The notes beneath the pieces were generated by a model. The model had not been told where the DNA came from, did not search any database, and worked only from the letters and a program-made list of their open reading frames with translations. The position numbers and the translations under genes were made by a program. A stretch of 64,000 bases of DNA from Parabacteroides chongii (GTDB taxonomy: Bacteria > Bacteroidota > Bacteroidia > Bacteroidales > Tannerellaceae): assembly GCF_029581355.1 (NCBI RefSeq), contig NZ_CP120849.1, positions 5,302,501-5,366,500 of the forward strand, read 5' to 3'. This document shows, one piece after another, positions 35,333 to 44,258 of this stretch (positions are counted from its first letter, which is position 1; each line of letters begins with the position of its first letter).

Positions 35333-36283
35333 ATGGATATATCAGTAGTTATTCCGTTGTACAACGAAGCCGAGTCTCTACCAGAATTGGAAGCATGGAT
35401 AGAGCGGGTAATGAAAGAACATAACTTTACTTACGAAATTATATTTGTAAACGACGGCAGCACAGACAATTCATGGGAAGTGATCCAGGAGTTACAACAA
35501 AAGAACTCTTGTATCAGAGCGATCAAATTCCGCCGGAATTACGGCAAATCTCCCGGATTGCATTGCGGTTTCCAACGTGCAAAAGGAGATGTCGTCATCA
35601 CCATGGATGCCGATCTGCAGGACAGTCCGGACGAGATACCCGAACTATACCGCATGATCAAGGAAGATGGATACGATCTTGTTTCCGGATGGAAGAAGAA
35701 ACGCTACGACCCGCTATCCAAGACAATCCCGACCAAACTGTTCAATGCGACTGCGCGCAAATTCTCTGGCATAAACAACCTGCACGATTTCAACTGCGGA
35801 CTGAAAGCCTACAAGAGTGTCGTAATAAAAAATATCGAGGTGTATAATGATATGCACCGGTATATTCCCTATCTGGCGAAGATTGCCGGATTCCATAAGA
35901 TAGGCGAAAAAGTAGTACAGCACCAGGCACGCAAATACGGAACAACCAAATTCGGGCTGAACCGTTTTGTGAATGGTTATCTCGACCTGATCACCTTATG
36001 GTTCACTTCCAAATTCGGAAAGAAACCGATGCATTTCTTCGGACTATGGGGGAGCGTGATGTTCTTTATCGGTTTCATCGCGCTGGTTTTCGTATTGACC
36101 ATGAAACTTATATCCATGTTCTCCGGTGATCTGCGCCCATTGGTAACTAATTCCCCGTATTTCTATATTTCGCTTACTGCAATGATTCTGGGAACCCAAA
36201 TGTTCCTGGCAGGATTCATCGGTGAACTGATTTCCCGAAATTCGTCAAACAGAAACAATTATAAGATAGAATCAGAAATATGA
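35333..36283 (+). CDS. Family 2 glycosyltransferase, polyprenyl-phosphate type
   Basis: 316 residues. The GT-A domain (1-about 230) has VVIPLYNEAESLPEL, VNDGSTDNSW and the metal-binding MDADLQDSPDEIPEL. Two C-terminal transmembrane helices (about 238-262 and 275-300) anchor it, as in GtrB/ArnC/DPM1-like enzymes that move a sugar from a nucleotide donor to undecaprenyl phosphate. It follows DUF4199 and precedes mntP by 20 nt. Confidence 0.92.
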   Translation: MDISVVIPLYNEAESLPELEAWIERVMKEHNFTYEIIFVNDGSTDNSWEVIQELQQKNSCIRAIKFRRNYGKSPGLHCGFQRAKGDVVITMDADLQDSPDEIPELYRMIKEDGYDLVSGWKKKRYDPLSKTIPTKLFNATARKFSGINNLHDFNCGLKAYKSVVIKNIEVYNDMHRYIPYLAKIAGFHKIGEKVVQHQARKYGTTKFGLNRFVNGYLDLITLWFTSKFGKKPMHFFGLWGSVMFFIGFIALVFVLTMKLISMFSGDLRPLVTNSPYFYISLTAMILGTQMFLAGFIGELISRNSSNRNNYKIESEI

Positions 36284-36303
36284 ACACACTACTCTTTTAA
36301 TTT

Positions 36304-36867
36304 ATGTCAATTATAGAAATAGTGTTACTAGCCATCGGACTGTCGATGGATAGTTTAGCCGTGTCTGTAACCGGAGGTGCCGTTATCCGAAACTGCACTG
36401 TTTGCAATATGGTGAAGATCGGTTCTTTTATGGGTATCACACAGGCCACAATGACGGTTTTAGGGTATCTAGCGGGTGTCGGATTCCAGAAATACATCAC
36501 AGCCTTCGACCACTGGATCGCATTTATCCTGTTACTTTATCTGGGCGGTAAAATGATTTACGACAGCACGCAGGAAGAAGATGAAGATTGCAAAACGAAT
36601 CCGCTTTGTAACAAGACACTGTTCGGACTATCCATAGCCACCAGCATCGATGCGTTGGCTATCGGTATCTCGCTGGCAATTCTGAAATCAGATATCATCA
36701 TCCAGGCTTCACTGATCGGGATCGTCACATTCCTGATGTCGGTTTCCGGCGTTTATTTCGGGAGTCGCTTCGGGCGCAAAGTGGATTTAAAACTCGACCT
36801 GATCGGCGGATTGATCCTGATCGGTATCGGAGCAAAAATACTAATAGAACATCTGTTCTTCGGTTAA
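36304..36867 (+). CDS. mntP: Manganese efflux pump MntP
   Basis: 187 residues with six transmembrane helices. The two repeats carry the acidic motifs of MntP: AIGLSMDSLAVSVTGG in helix 1 and ATSIDALAIGISLA in the second half, whose Asp residues are needed for export in the family. The length matches. No yybP-ykoY-type manganese riboswitch is visible upstream; the gene sits 20 nt after the glycosyltransferase. Confidence 0.93.
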   Translation: MSIIEIVLLAIGLSMDSLAVSVTGGAVIRNCTVCNMVKIGSFMGITQATMTVLGYLAGVGFQKYITAFDHWIAFILLLYLGGKMIYDSTQEEDEDCKTNPLCNKTLFGLSIATSIDALAIGISLAILKSDIIIQASLIGIVTFLMSVSGVYFGSRFGRKVDLKLDLIGGLILIGIGAKILIEHLFFG

Positions 36868-36878
36868 TAAAGAAATAT

Positions 36879-38624
36879 ATGAAAAGTCAGGAATTACGTA
36901 AGCTGGCACCGGAGCTCGATTCACTTCGTCTCGGTAGCGGCTGGAGCATCGAAGAGCTCAGCAAACCACAGGTCATCGTTGAAAGCAGTTATGGACAGAG
37001 CCATCCAGGAAGTGCCCATCTGAACAAGCTGGTAGACGAAGTCGGTAAAGGCATCAACGATGCCGGCGGACGGCCTGCCAATTATTACGTTACTGACATT
37101 TGTGACGGTGAAGCGCAAGGGCATGACGGCATGAATTATTCACTGGTATCGCGTGACCTGATGGCAGCCATGATGGAGATACACGTCAAAGCAACCCCTT
37201 TCGATGCAGGAGTATTCATTACTAGTTGCGACAAATCGGTTCCTGCTCATCTGATGGCTATCGCACGTTTGAATATGCCGGCACTTCTCCTGCCCGGAGG
37301 TATAATGAAAGCCGGCCCCAACCTGCTGACATTGGAACAAATCGGAACATACAGTGCCCGGTATGAGCGAAAAGAAATTAGCGAAGAGCAATTCTTCGCC
37401 TACAAAAAAGACGCTTGCCCGACTTGCGGAGCCTGCTCGTTTATGGGAACCGCCTCTACCATGCAGGTCATGGCGGAAGCATTAGGTATCGCATTGCCGG
37501 GCTCTGCTTTGATCCCCACGCATATACATTATTTAAAAGAGATATCCCGAAATGCCGGTCAACGTTCCGTCGAACTGGCAAAAGAGGAATTAATGCCATC
37601 CGACATTCTGACAATCGACGCTTTCAGAAATGCGATTATGGTACATGCCGCCATTGCCGGTTCCAGTAACAGCCTGTTGCATTTACCGGCTGTTGCACAT
37701 GAATTAGGCATCGAACTTCCTGCCGAACTATTCGACGAGATCCACAGAGAGATTCCATTTTTATTAAATATTCGCCCCAGCGGTTTCTGGCCCGGCGAAT
37801 ATTTTTGGTATGCCGGAGGTGTTCCAGCTATTATGGAGAAACTGAAAGGTGTACTAAACCTGGATGTCCGGACGGTAACCGGCAAATGCCTGGGAGAGAA
37901 TCTGGAAACATTACAAAGAAATGGCTTTTACGAAGGATGTCACAAATACCTGTCCCCGTTGGGCGTAAAAGTCGGAGATATCATCAAGCCCTTTGATAAA
38001 CCGATCCGGAAACAGGGAGCGATCGCCATATTAAAAGGGAATCTCGCACCGGAAGGGGCCGTAGTAAAACATGCAGCCATCTCTCCCAACCTGATGCAGG
38101 CAACTCTGACAGCTCGCGTATTCAACAGCGAAGAAGAGGCCTTACAAGCCGTATTACAAAAAAACATCCATCCGGGAGATGCCGTATTTATTCGTTATGA
38201 GGGTCCGAAAGGCAGTGGCATGCCCGAAATGTTCTATACGACGGAAGCCATCGCCTCCGATCCCGAACTGGCGGAAAGCATCGCCCTTATTACCGACGGA
38301 CGTTTTTCCGGAGCTACACGCGGCCCTGCCATCGGACATGTCTCGCCGGAAGCCTATGAAGGCGGACCTATTGCACTGGTTGAAGACAACGACCTGATCC
38401 GTATCGATATACCCGCCCGCAAGCTTGAAATTATAGGAATAAACGGACAGCCATTGCTTCCGGAAGAAATCGACCGTGTTCTGTCTGAACGCCGCAAACG
38501 GTGGAAACAACCGGCATCCCGTCATATTCGCGGCATTTTGGATATTTTCACTCATAACTGCGCATCTCCCATGAAAGGCGCTTATATGGAAAACAAAAAA
38601 GGCTTAACCATTGACTTTAGTTGA
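36879..38624 (+). CDS. IlvD/Edd family dehydratase
   Basis: 581 residues. Fe-S cysteines are in DICDGEAQGHDGM, SCDKSVPAHLM and CPTCGACSFMGTAST, and the C-terminal DGRFSGATRGPAIGHVSPEA is the active-site region of the family. The family covers dihydroxy-acid dehydratase and sugar-acid dehydratases. Departures such as YGQSHPGSAHL and CDGEAQGHDG rather than the common IlvD CDGIAMGH make a sugar-acid substrate possible. No ilv genes are beside it. It starts 11 nt after mntP. Confidence 0.85.
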   Translation: MKSQELRKLAPELDSLRLGSGWSIEELSKPQVIVESSYGQSHPGSAHLNKLVDEVGKGINDAGGRPANYYVTDICDGEAQGHDGMNYSLVSRDLMAAMMEIHVKATPFDAGVFITSCDKSVPAHLMAIARLNMPALLLPGGIMKAGPNLLTLEQIGTYSARYERKEISEEQFFAYKKDACPTCGACSFMGTASTMQVMAEALGIALPGSALIPTHIHYLKEISRNAGQRSVELAKEELMPSDILTIDAFRNAIMVHAAIAGSSNSLLHLPAVAHELGIELPAELFDEIHREIPFLLNIRPSGFWPGEYFWYAGGVPAIMEKLKGVLNLDVRTVTGKCLGENLETLQRNGFYEGCHKYLSPLGVKVGDIIKPFDKPIRKQGAIAILKGNLAPEGAVVKHAAISPNLMQATLTARVFNSEEEALQAVLQKNIHPGDAVFIRYEGPKGSGMPEMFYTTEAIASDPELAESIALITDGRFSGATRGPAIGHVSPEAYEGGPIALVEDNDLIRIDIPARKLEIIGINGQPLLPEEIDRVLSERRKRWKQPASRHIRGILDIFTHNCASPMKGAYMENKKGLTIDFS

Positions 38625-38641
38625 ATTACAATAAAATTTCG

Positions 38642-38649
38642 TATCTTTG
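38642..38649 (+). promoter_or_regulatory. -7 element of apbE
   Basis: TATCTTTG matches exactly. GTTG at 38620-38623 sits 18 bp upstream as a possible -33 element. The ATG is 20 nt downstream. Confidence 0.6.
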
Positions 38650-38669
38650 CAGCGCTAAAAATTAAAGAG

Positions 38670-39695
38670 ATGTGCAAGAAGATAAGTTTAGTGGCTTGCT
38701 TATGGATACTCATTTTCACAGCCTGTACAAAACAGAAACAATATTTTGAAGAAAGTGGTTCCGTTTTCCATACAATCTATCATATCAAATATGAAGGTTC
38801 TGAATTATTAACAGAGAAGATCGATGCTGAATTTCAAAAATTCAATCTTTCGTTGAATCCGTTCAACCCGAACTCTATCATTTCGAAAGTAAACCAAAAT
38901 GAGCCTGTCGAGGTTGACGACTGGTTCATGGAGGTATTCAACAAAGCGAAAGACGTATCCGACCATTCGGAAGGAGTCTTCGATATCACCTGTGCCCCGC
39001 TCGTTAATCTCTGGGGATTCGGTTTCAGCAAAATGGACAGCGTAACACCTCAGATGATCGACAGCATCAAACAATTTGTCGGCTACCAGAAGGTCAGACT
39101 GGACGGACGCAAGATCGTAAAAGATGATCCCCGTATCCTGTTGAACTGTTCAGCCATCGCCAAAGGCTACGCCAGCGATGTGATAGCACGTTTGCTTGAA
39201 CGCGAAGGCATCGAAAACTATATGGTCGAAATTGGCGGCGAAGTCACAATGAAAGGCGTTAATCAAAATGGGAAATGTTGGCGTATAGGCATTAACAAAC
39301 CGGAAGACGATTCAACCGGCATAAAGAATGATGTAGGAGAAGTGGTCGAATTATGTAAAAAAGGAGGTGTAGCGACTTCCGGTAATTATCGTAATTTTTA
39401 TATCAAAGACGGTAAGAAGTATGCACACACCATTGATCCGCGAACCGGATATCCATCCGAACAAAGCATATTAAGCGCAACGATCGTAGCGGAAGACTGT
39501 ATTACTGCAGATGCCTATGCTACAGCTTTTATGGCCATGGGACTTGAAAAGGCCCGCGAAACCGCTAAAAACATTCCCGGAATCGAATACTATGTTATCT
39601 ACACCGATGAAAACGGTAAACATCAGATAGAATACTCTGACGGCATGCTCCAATACCTTCCCAACAGGAAGATTGAGGCGATGCTCAATGAGTAG
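38670..39695 (+). CDS. apbE: FAD:protein FMN transferase (ApbE), lipoprotein
   Basis: 341 residues. The N-terminal signal ends in a lipobox (LIFTACTKQ, Cys19). The ApbE core shows HTIYHIKYEG, DVSDHSEGVFDITCAPLVNLWGFG, CSAIAKGYASDVI, IGGEVTMKG and KYAHTIDPRTGYP with the late TADAYATAFMAMG metal/FAD region. It would covalently attach FMN to threonine in extracytoplasmic proteins such as Nqr/Rnf subunits. It lies 9 nt upstream of the small cupin-like gene. Confidence 0.95.
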   Translation: MCKKISLVACLWILIFTACTKQKQYFEESGSVFHTIYHIKYEGSELLTEKIDAEFQKFNLSLNPFNPNSIISKVNQNEPVEVDDWFMEVFNKAKDVSDHSEGVFDITCAPLVNLWGFGFSKMDSVTPQMIDSIKQFVGYQKVRLDGRKIVKDDPRILLNCSAIAKGYASDVIARLLEREGIENYMVEIGGEVTMKGVNQNGKCWRIGINKPEDDSTGIKNDVGEVVELCKKGGVATSGNYRNFYIKDGKKYAHTIDPRTGYPSEQSILSATIVAEDCITADAYATAFMAMGLEKARETAKNIPGIEYYVIYTDENGKHQIEYSDGMLQYLPNRKIEAMLNE

Positions 39696-39704
39696 CAATT
39701 TTTT

Positions 39705-40082
39705 ATGAAGAATTTTATTAATCAATTTGAGTGTAAAGAAGTAAAAGCCGGCGAAGTTGTATATGACACAGAACAAATGGGAAACATATTACTTTTTGTT
39801 ACAGCCGGTAAACTTCTTATCTGTTCGATAGCAACAACTCCGGTAGTAGAAGTAAATGAAGGTTATTTCGTCTTGTTGCCGGCTGAAAAACGTCATATAA
39901 TAACCGCTATCACAGATGCGCAAACGGTACTTATGCATGCAGGAACTTTATCTACGATGATTACAGAAGATCCGGAATGGAATCCGGAAAACCCGGTAGT
40001 CCTTCCTACCTTTCCATCATTGGCAAAAACACTTTTCCTGCTTGAATCCTATCAGAAAGAAAGAAGGTCTAATTTAAATTAG
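39705..40082 (+). CDS. Small cupin-like protein
   Basis: 125 residues, unrecognised at family level. The alternating short beta strands (FVTAGKLLICSIATTPVVEVNEGYFVLLPAEKRHIITAITDAQTVLMHAG) look like one cupin/AraC-sensor barrel with no DNA-binding domain. No signal peptide or membrane segment. It starts 9 nt after apbE and is probably co-transcribed with it. Its stop lies within a perfect palindrome. Confidence 0.55.
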   Translation: MKNFINQFECKEVKAGEVVYDTEQMGNILLFVTAGKLLICSIATTPVVEVNEGYFVLLPAEKRHIITAITDAQTVLMHAGTLSTMITEDPEWNPENPVVLPTFPSLAKTLFLLESYQKERRSNLN

Positions 40083-40087
40083 ACCTT
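40064..40087. terminator. 24-bp perfect palindrome at the end of convergent genes
   Basis: AAGGTCTAATTT followed by its exact reverse complement AAATTAGACCTT, centre 40075.5, then TTATTT. It includes the stop codon of the cupin-like gene and lies 23 bp from the end of the convergent barrel gene. Confidence 0.6.
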
Positions 40088-40109
40088 TATTTACTTTCCA
40101 TATTATTTA

Positions 40110-41363
40110 TCAGAAACTTTTTATCAGGAATGACGGATTGATTCGGAAATAAATTCCTGCAGAGAAACTGGTCGCGCTACCGGATTTGCTCACCTCTCCT
40201 ATGCCCGGTCCGAACTTATCCACAGATAAATGATGATACACATCCACATCTACCCCCATAGAAAATCCTTTCCCGAAGCTTTTTGAATATTCCAGCCCCA
40301 GATAAACCATATTTTGCCCGTCGAAAGTGACCCCGTCGTTGGACGTAGACACTGCTCCGTAAAACGGACTTCCAAACATAGAGATGAATTTATCACTATT
40401 CCAGTAAGATGTTTTCACCCTAAAGTCATAAATATCGGCAGAAGCCCGAACATAGAAACCGGAACCGCTGTCATAAGGCCACAACTTGCCAGCCTGCTGA
40501 TAATACCCTGTCACGTCAAACTCCAGATTCACATTCCGAAAGATCGGATTACCTGTATTCCAGACTGTACCAACACCCACAGAACCATTCATCAACGTTT
40601 GTACCGAATTAGTATATATCGTATCAATTTCTCCGCCCCGATGTTGAGCCAGGCCTTGTACCGGCGCATAGAAATGGAAACGGGCTTCCGGATCATTCAA
40701 TTTATAACGTCCCGACAGACCAACAGTAAAAGCTTCCTGATGCGTATCTTCATGAAAAATAAAACTTTCCCAGTTCACCCATACATCCAGATCAAACCGG
40801 CGGGAATCATATAATAGCTGAAGTCCGGCTTCCGGATCGGCAGTCAGGTTCAGTTCCGGATTATACAACGGCTCGATCAAATTATGATTTGCTCCGCCGT
40901 AAATGTCCCCCAGCACAATATTCACATGATCGGACAAGGCTATCTGTGCACGAAAAAAAGGAAGCACATGAAAGCCATGCTGAAACTGGTCACCTTTCCA
41001 TTTGGCAATATCCTGATAGGCAAAAGCCGGATATTTTTTAGCTCCCCAATAACGCAACATATGCGCTCCCAGTTCAAGCTTGATATTACTTAAAGGATAA
41101 AAAACAGCTTTGGGCTGTATCCAAAAACCCGGTAATGAATATCCTTTCATGATAGAACCCGAATACTCATTATCTTTAAAAAAACTTATATTGTCCAGTT
41201 CGACAAACAACTGTCCTTTCTTTTCCGGATCGATATGATGATCCGACTTAAAAACCTGATCGGATATCTGGGCCCGTACCGGAGATAGAACAAACAAATT
41301 GACAAACAGAAAGCAGATGCCTGACAGAAGGAGGCGTGCAGGTTTCACAAGAAAAGTTTTCAT
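40110..41363 (-). CDS. Outer-membrane beta-barrel protein, unrecognised family
   Basis: 417 residues with a signal peptide (about 1-31, ending SPVRAQ). The rest is a regular run of amphipathic beta strands rich in Tyr, Trp and Phe, for example GQLFVELDNISFFKDNEYSG and LDVWVNWESFIFHEDTHQE, and ends with IYFRINPSFLIKSF, the C-terminal aromatic pattern of outer-membrane proteins. A porin-like or barrel role is likely; the substrate is unknown. A -7 element is at 41382-41389. Confidence 0.7.
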   Translation of the reverse strand: MKTFLVKPARLLLSGICFLFVNLFVLSPVRAQISDQVFKSDHHIDPEKKGQLFVELDNISFFKDNEYSGSIMKGYSLPGFWIQPKAVFYPLSNIKLELGAHMLRYWGAKKYPAFAYQDIAKWKGDQFQHGFHVLPFFRAQIALSDHVNIVLGDIYGGANHNLIEPLYNPELNLTADPEAGLQLLYDSRRFDLDVWVNWESFIFHEDTHQEAFTVGLSGRYKLNDPEARFHFYAPVQGLAQHRGGEIDTIYTNSVQTLMNGSVGVGTVWNTGNPIFRNVNLEFDVTGYYQQAGKLWPYDSGSGFYVRASADIYDFRVKTSYWNSDKFISMFGSPFYGAVSTSNDGVTFDGQNMVYLGLEYSKSFGKGFSMGVDVDVYHHLSVDKFGPGIGEVSKSGSATSFSAGIYFRINPSFLIKSF

Positions 41364-41381
41364 TTATTTCAAAATTTGCAG

Positions 41382-41389
41382 CAAACGTA
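41382..41389 (-). promoter_or_regulatory. -7 element of the barrel protein gene
   Basis: CAAACGTA reads TACGTTTG on the minus strand, 19 nt upstream of the start codon. Confidence 0.5.
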
Positions 41390-41402
41390 AGAAATTATCA
41401 GT

Positions 41403-41444
41403 AATAAAAAAAGGGACACAGATGTTTAATTCCTGTATCCCTTT
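41403..41444 (-). terminator. Terminator of the RRM gene (minus strand)
   Basis: On the minus strand AAGGGATACAG pairs with CTGTGTCCCTT (one mismatch) followed by seven T. Confidence 0.75.
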
Positions 41445-41468
41445 CTTATGCTATTCGTTAAAACTATC

Positions 41469-41714
41469 TCAACGTCTCGGAGTAGCTTCTTTAACAACCA
41501 TCTGACGACCTTCGTATTCAGCACCGTTCAGTTCGTTGATAGCATTTCTTCCTTCACTTTCGTTAGTAAATTCAGCAAATGCAAATCCTTTAGATCTGTT
41601 TGTGTCGCGATCAATGATCAACTTAACTGATTCTACAACGCCATACTCTTCCAAAACCTGCTGTAAGTCAGATTCTCTAACCCGATAGTTCAGGTTACCA
41701 ATGTAAATATTCAT
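41469..41714 (-). CDS. RRM-domain RNA-binding protein
   Basis: 81 residues forming one RNA recognition motif: RNP2 is IYIGNL (residues 3-8) and RNP1 is KGFAFAEF (about 43-50). The short basic C-terminus (EATPRR) is typical of the Bacteroidetes and cyanobacterial small Rbp proteins, which are often abundant and stress- or cold-linked. The 433-bp upstream region may hold a long 5' UTR, which would suit autoregulation; this is inference. Confidence 0.93.
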   Translation of the reverse strand: MNIYIGNLNYRVRESDLQQVLEEYGVVESVKLIIDRDTNRSKGFAFAEFTNESEGRNAINELNGAEYEGRQMVVKEATPRR

Positions 41715-42111
41715 ACAAAAAATGATATAAAATAATTAATAAAAAAAACTGTAACAAATAATCTTGGAAAGGTCGATTACTACAAAATAAATTCATTGTT
41801 GAATATTACATCGGAGATAAAAGAACTATTTCTGAAAACTATGTTGTTCACATGGCACAAAGGAAACTCTTTTTATTCGATAATCAACTATATTCATCCA
41901 AATTATTTGTCAATCGAATCTATTTTTATATTTTTGTAACAAATAACCGAAGCAAGAAATATTTTTTCATCCCTCAGAAGGCTCAAAAAACAAGCCTTTA
42001 GGACTAAATACGGAGGCTATTTACTTTAAAAATTGGCGAGTTATTGAAAATTATAGTATTTTTGACCAATTATATCGCATATTTCTCCTTTTTAATCTAA
42101 TTAAGAAGGGC
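41715..42111. other. Long intergenic region between RRM and inositol-synthase genes
   Basis: No coding frame is credible. The sequence is AT-rich. GGCTC (41979) and a later GAGGC/AGGCT near 42010 could form weak hairpins around CAAAAAACAAGCC. No -7 element for the leftward RRM gene is convincing, so its start site may lie far upstream. Confidence 0.4.
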
Positions 42112-42119
42112 TAAATTTG
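42112..42119 (+). promoter_or_regulatory. -7 element of the inositol-3-phosphate synthase gene
   Basis: TAAATTTG fits TAnnTTTG and lies 28 nt before the ATG at 42148. Confidence 0.55.
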
Positions 42120-42147
42120 CACAATTATTTTTTGAACTTAAATTGAC

Positions 42148-43440
42148 ATGGAAAAAATCGAAGTAAAAGAAGCTAAAGGTAAACTTGGCATTCTCGTTGT
42201 GGGTGTAGGTGGTGCAGTATCAACCACCATGATTACAGGTACTCTGGCAGCTCGTAAAGGGGTAGCGAAACCAATCGGCTCGATCGCACAGATGGCGACA
42301 ATGCGTTTGGAGAACGGGGAAGAGAAAGCAATCAAAGACATTGTGCCTTTGGCTGATCTGAACGATATTGTATTCGGCGGCTGGGATATATTCCCCGATA
42401 ATGCATACGAGGCTGCCATGTATGCTGAAGTACTGAAAGAAAAAGATTTGAACAACGTGAAAGAGGAATTGCAGGCTATCAAACCGATGCCGGCCGCATT
42501 CGATCACAATTGGGCAAAACGCTTAAACGGAACGCACGTCAAACAAGCTGCCACCCGTTGGGAAATGGTAGAACAACTGCGTCAGGACATCCGCGACTTT
42601 AAAGCCGCAAACAACTGCGAACGTATGGCAGTTCTGTGGGCTGCAAGCACGGAAATTTATATTCCGCTGTCAGAAGAACACATGTCGCTTGCAGCATTGG
42701 AAAAAGCAATGAAGGAAAACAACACCGAAGCTGTTTCTCCAAGTATGTGTTATGCTTACGCTGCTATCGCAGAAGGTGCTCCGTTCATCATGGGTGCTCC
42801 TAACCTGTGCGTAGATACGCCTGCTATGTGGGAATTCTCCAAACAGATGAACGTTCCTATCTCCGGTAAGGACTTCAAGAGCGGACAGACATTGATGAAG
42901 ACCGTACTGGCTCCGATGTTCAAAACACGTATGCTGGGTGTAAGCGGTTGGTTCTCTACCAACATCTTAGGTAACCGCGACGGTGAAGTATTGGATGATC
43001 CTGCAAACTTCAAGACAAAAGAAGTTAGTAAACTGTCAGTGATCGACAACATCTTCGAACCTGAAAAATACCCGGATCTGTATGGTGACGTATATCATAA
43101 GGTACGTATCAACTACTATCCGCCCCGTAAAGACAATAAAGAAGCATGGGATAACATCGATATCTTCGGATGGATGGGTTATCCGATGGAAATCAAGGTA
43201 AACTTCCTTTGCCGCGACTCTATCCTTGCTGCTCCTATCGCTCTTGACCTGGTATTGTTCAGTGATCTTGCTATGCGTGCCGGTATGTCCGGTATCCAAA
43301 CCTGGTTGTCATTCTTCTGCAAGAGCCCGATGCATGACTTCGAACACCAGCCTGTTCACGACCTGTTCCAGCAGTGGAGAATGGTTAAACAGACACTGCG
43401 TGATATGATCGGAGAAAAAGCACCTAGCTATCTGGATTGA
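42148..43440 (+). CDS. Inositol-3-phosphate synthase
   Basis: 430 residues. Converts glucose-6-phosphate to myo-inositol-3-phosphate with NAD. The Rossmann start GILVVGVGGAVSTTMITGTLAARKG, the central FMMGAP-like FIMGAPNLCVDTPAM, SGKDFKSGQTLMKTVLAPMF and NILGNRDGEVL are family signatures. It opens a cluster with a nucleotidyltransferase, an ATP-grasp protein, a CDP-alcohol phosphotransferase and a HAD phosphatase, which points to inositol lipid or phosphoinositol synthesis. A 15-bp hairpin separates it from the next gene. Confidence 0.93.
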   Translation: MEKIEVKEAKGKLGILVVGVGGAVSTTMITGTLAARKGVAKPIGSIAQMATMRLENGEEKAIKDIVPLADLNDIVFGGWDIFPDNAYEAAMYAEVLKEKDLNNVKEELQAIKPMPAAFDHNWAKRLNGTHVKQAATRWEMVEQLRQDIRDFKAANNCERMAVLWAASTEIYIPLSEEHMSLAALEKAMKENNTEAVSPSMCYAYAAIAEGAPFIMGAPNLCVDTPAMWEFSKQMNVPISGKDFKSGQTLMKTVLAPMFKTRMLGVSGWFSTNILGNRDGEVLDDPANFKTKEVSKLSVIDNIFEPEKYPDLYGDVYHKVRINYYPPRKDNKEAWDNIDIFGWMGYPMEIKVNFLCRDSILAAPIALDLVLFSDLAMRAGMSGIQTWLSFFCKSPMHDFEHQPVHDLFQQWRMVKQTLRDMIGEKAPSYLD

Positions 43441-43460
43441 TACACACATATAAAAGAAAG

Positions 43461-43505
43461 ATTTCTTCTATCCGTTCAAATACAATTTCCACGGATAGAA
43501 GAAAT
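43461..43505 (+). terminator. Strong hairpin after the inositol synthase gene
   Basis: ATTTCTTCTATCCGT (43461-43475) pairs perfectly with ACGGATAGAAGAAAT (43491-43505) around a 15-nt loop. There is no long T-run, so it may act as a partial terminator or mRNA 3'-end stabiliser inside the cluster. Confidence 0.6.
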
Positions 43506-43553
43506 TCTTGTTCATATATCAATCTTCTTTATTCAAATAGTTTCTGATAAAAT

Positions 43554-44255
43554 ATGGATTATGCAATCATTGCAGCAGGCGAAGGTTCCCGATTGGTGCA
43601 AGAAGGAGTAAAATGCCCCAAACCGCTGGTGCAATTAAACGGTATGACGCTAATAGACCGGTTGATCAATGTTTTTCTGAAAAACAATGCCACATCTATC
43701 AGCATTATCGTCAATGAAGAAATGACGGAAGTGCAGGAACACCTGCGAAAAATGGAACTACCGGTTCCTTTCTATCTGCTGGTTAAATCCACTCCCAGTT
43801 CGATGCATAGTTTTTACGAGCTAAGTCACCATCTGGATAGCGACAATATCTGCCTTACCACCGTCGACACCATCTTCAGGGAAGAAGAATTCGGCGGATA
43901 CATCCAGGAGTTCCTGAAAGACAGCCGGCTGGACGGCTTGATGGCTGTAACAGATTTCATCGATGATGAAAAGCCGTTATATGTAGATACAGACAAAGAT
44001 TTAATGATCCGCGGCTTTCTGGACAAACAGGGAGAACCGGCATGCACCTACATCTCCGGCGGAATATATTGCTTACAACGCTCCGGATTGAAAGTGCTGA
44101 ACAATGCCATCGAACAAGGAATGTCGCGCATGCGTAATTACCAACGTCAGCTTATAGTCGAAGGATTAACGTTAAGGGCTTATCCGTTCAGTAAGATCGT
44201 AGACGTAGATCATGCAGAAGATATCAAAAAAGCCGAAGAGTTTTTAAAACAATAA
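43554..44255 (+). CDS. Sugar/inositol-phosphate nucleotidyltransferase-like protein
   Basis: 233 residues of the GT-A-like NTP transferase fold. The signature AIIAAGEGSRL ... CPKPLVQLNG binds the nucleotide, and CLTTVDTIF has the metal Asp. It lacks a C-terminal left-handed helix domain. In this cluster the natural role is CTP:inositol-1(3)-phosphate cytidylyltransferase, giving CDP-inositol for the phosphotransferase two genes on. That role is inferred from neighbours. It ends 3 nt before the ATP-grasp gene. Confidence 0.82.
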   Translation: MDYAIIAAGEGSRLVQEGVKCPKPLVQLNGMTLIDRLINVFLKNNATSISIIVNEEMTEVQEHLRKMELPVPFYLLVKSTPSSMHSFYELSHHLDSDNICLTTVDTIFREEEFGGYIQEFLKDSRLDGLMAVTDFIDDEKPLYVDTDKDLMIRGFLDKQGEPACTYISGGIYCLQRSGLKVLNNAIEQGMSRMRNYQRQLIVEGLTLRAYPFSKIVDVDHAEDIKKAEEFLKQ

Positions 44256-44258
44256 GTA

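Noticed and set aside
36284..36303. Manganese riboswitch in front of mntP
   Set aside because: Only 20 nt separate mntP from the glycosyltransferase, too short for a yybP-ykoY motif.
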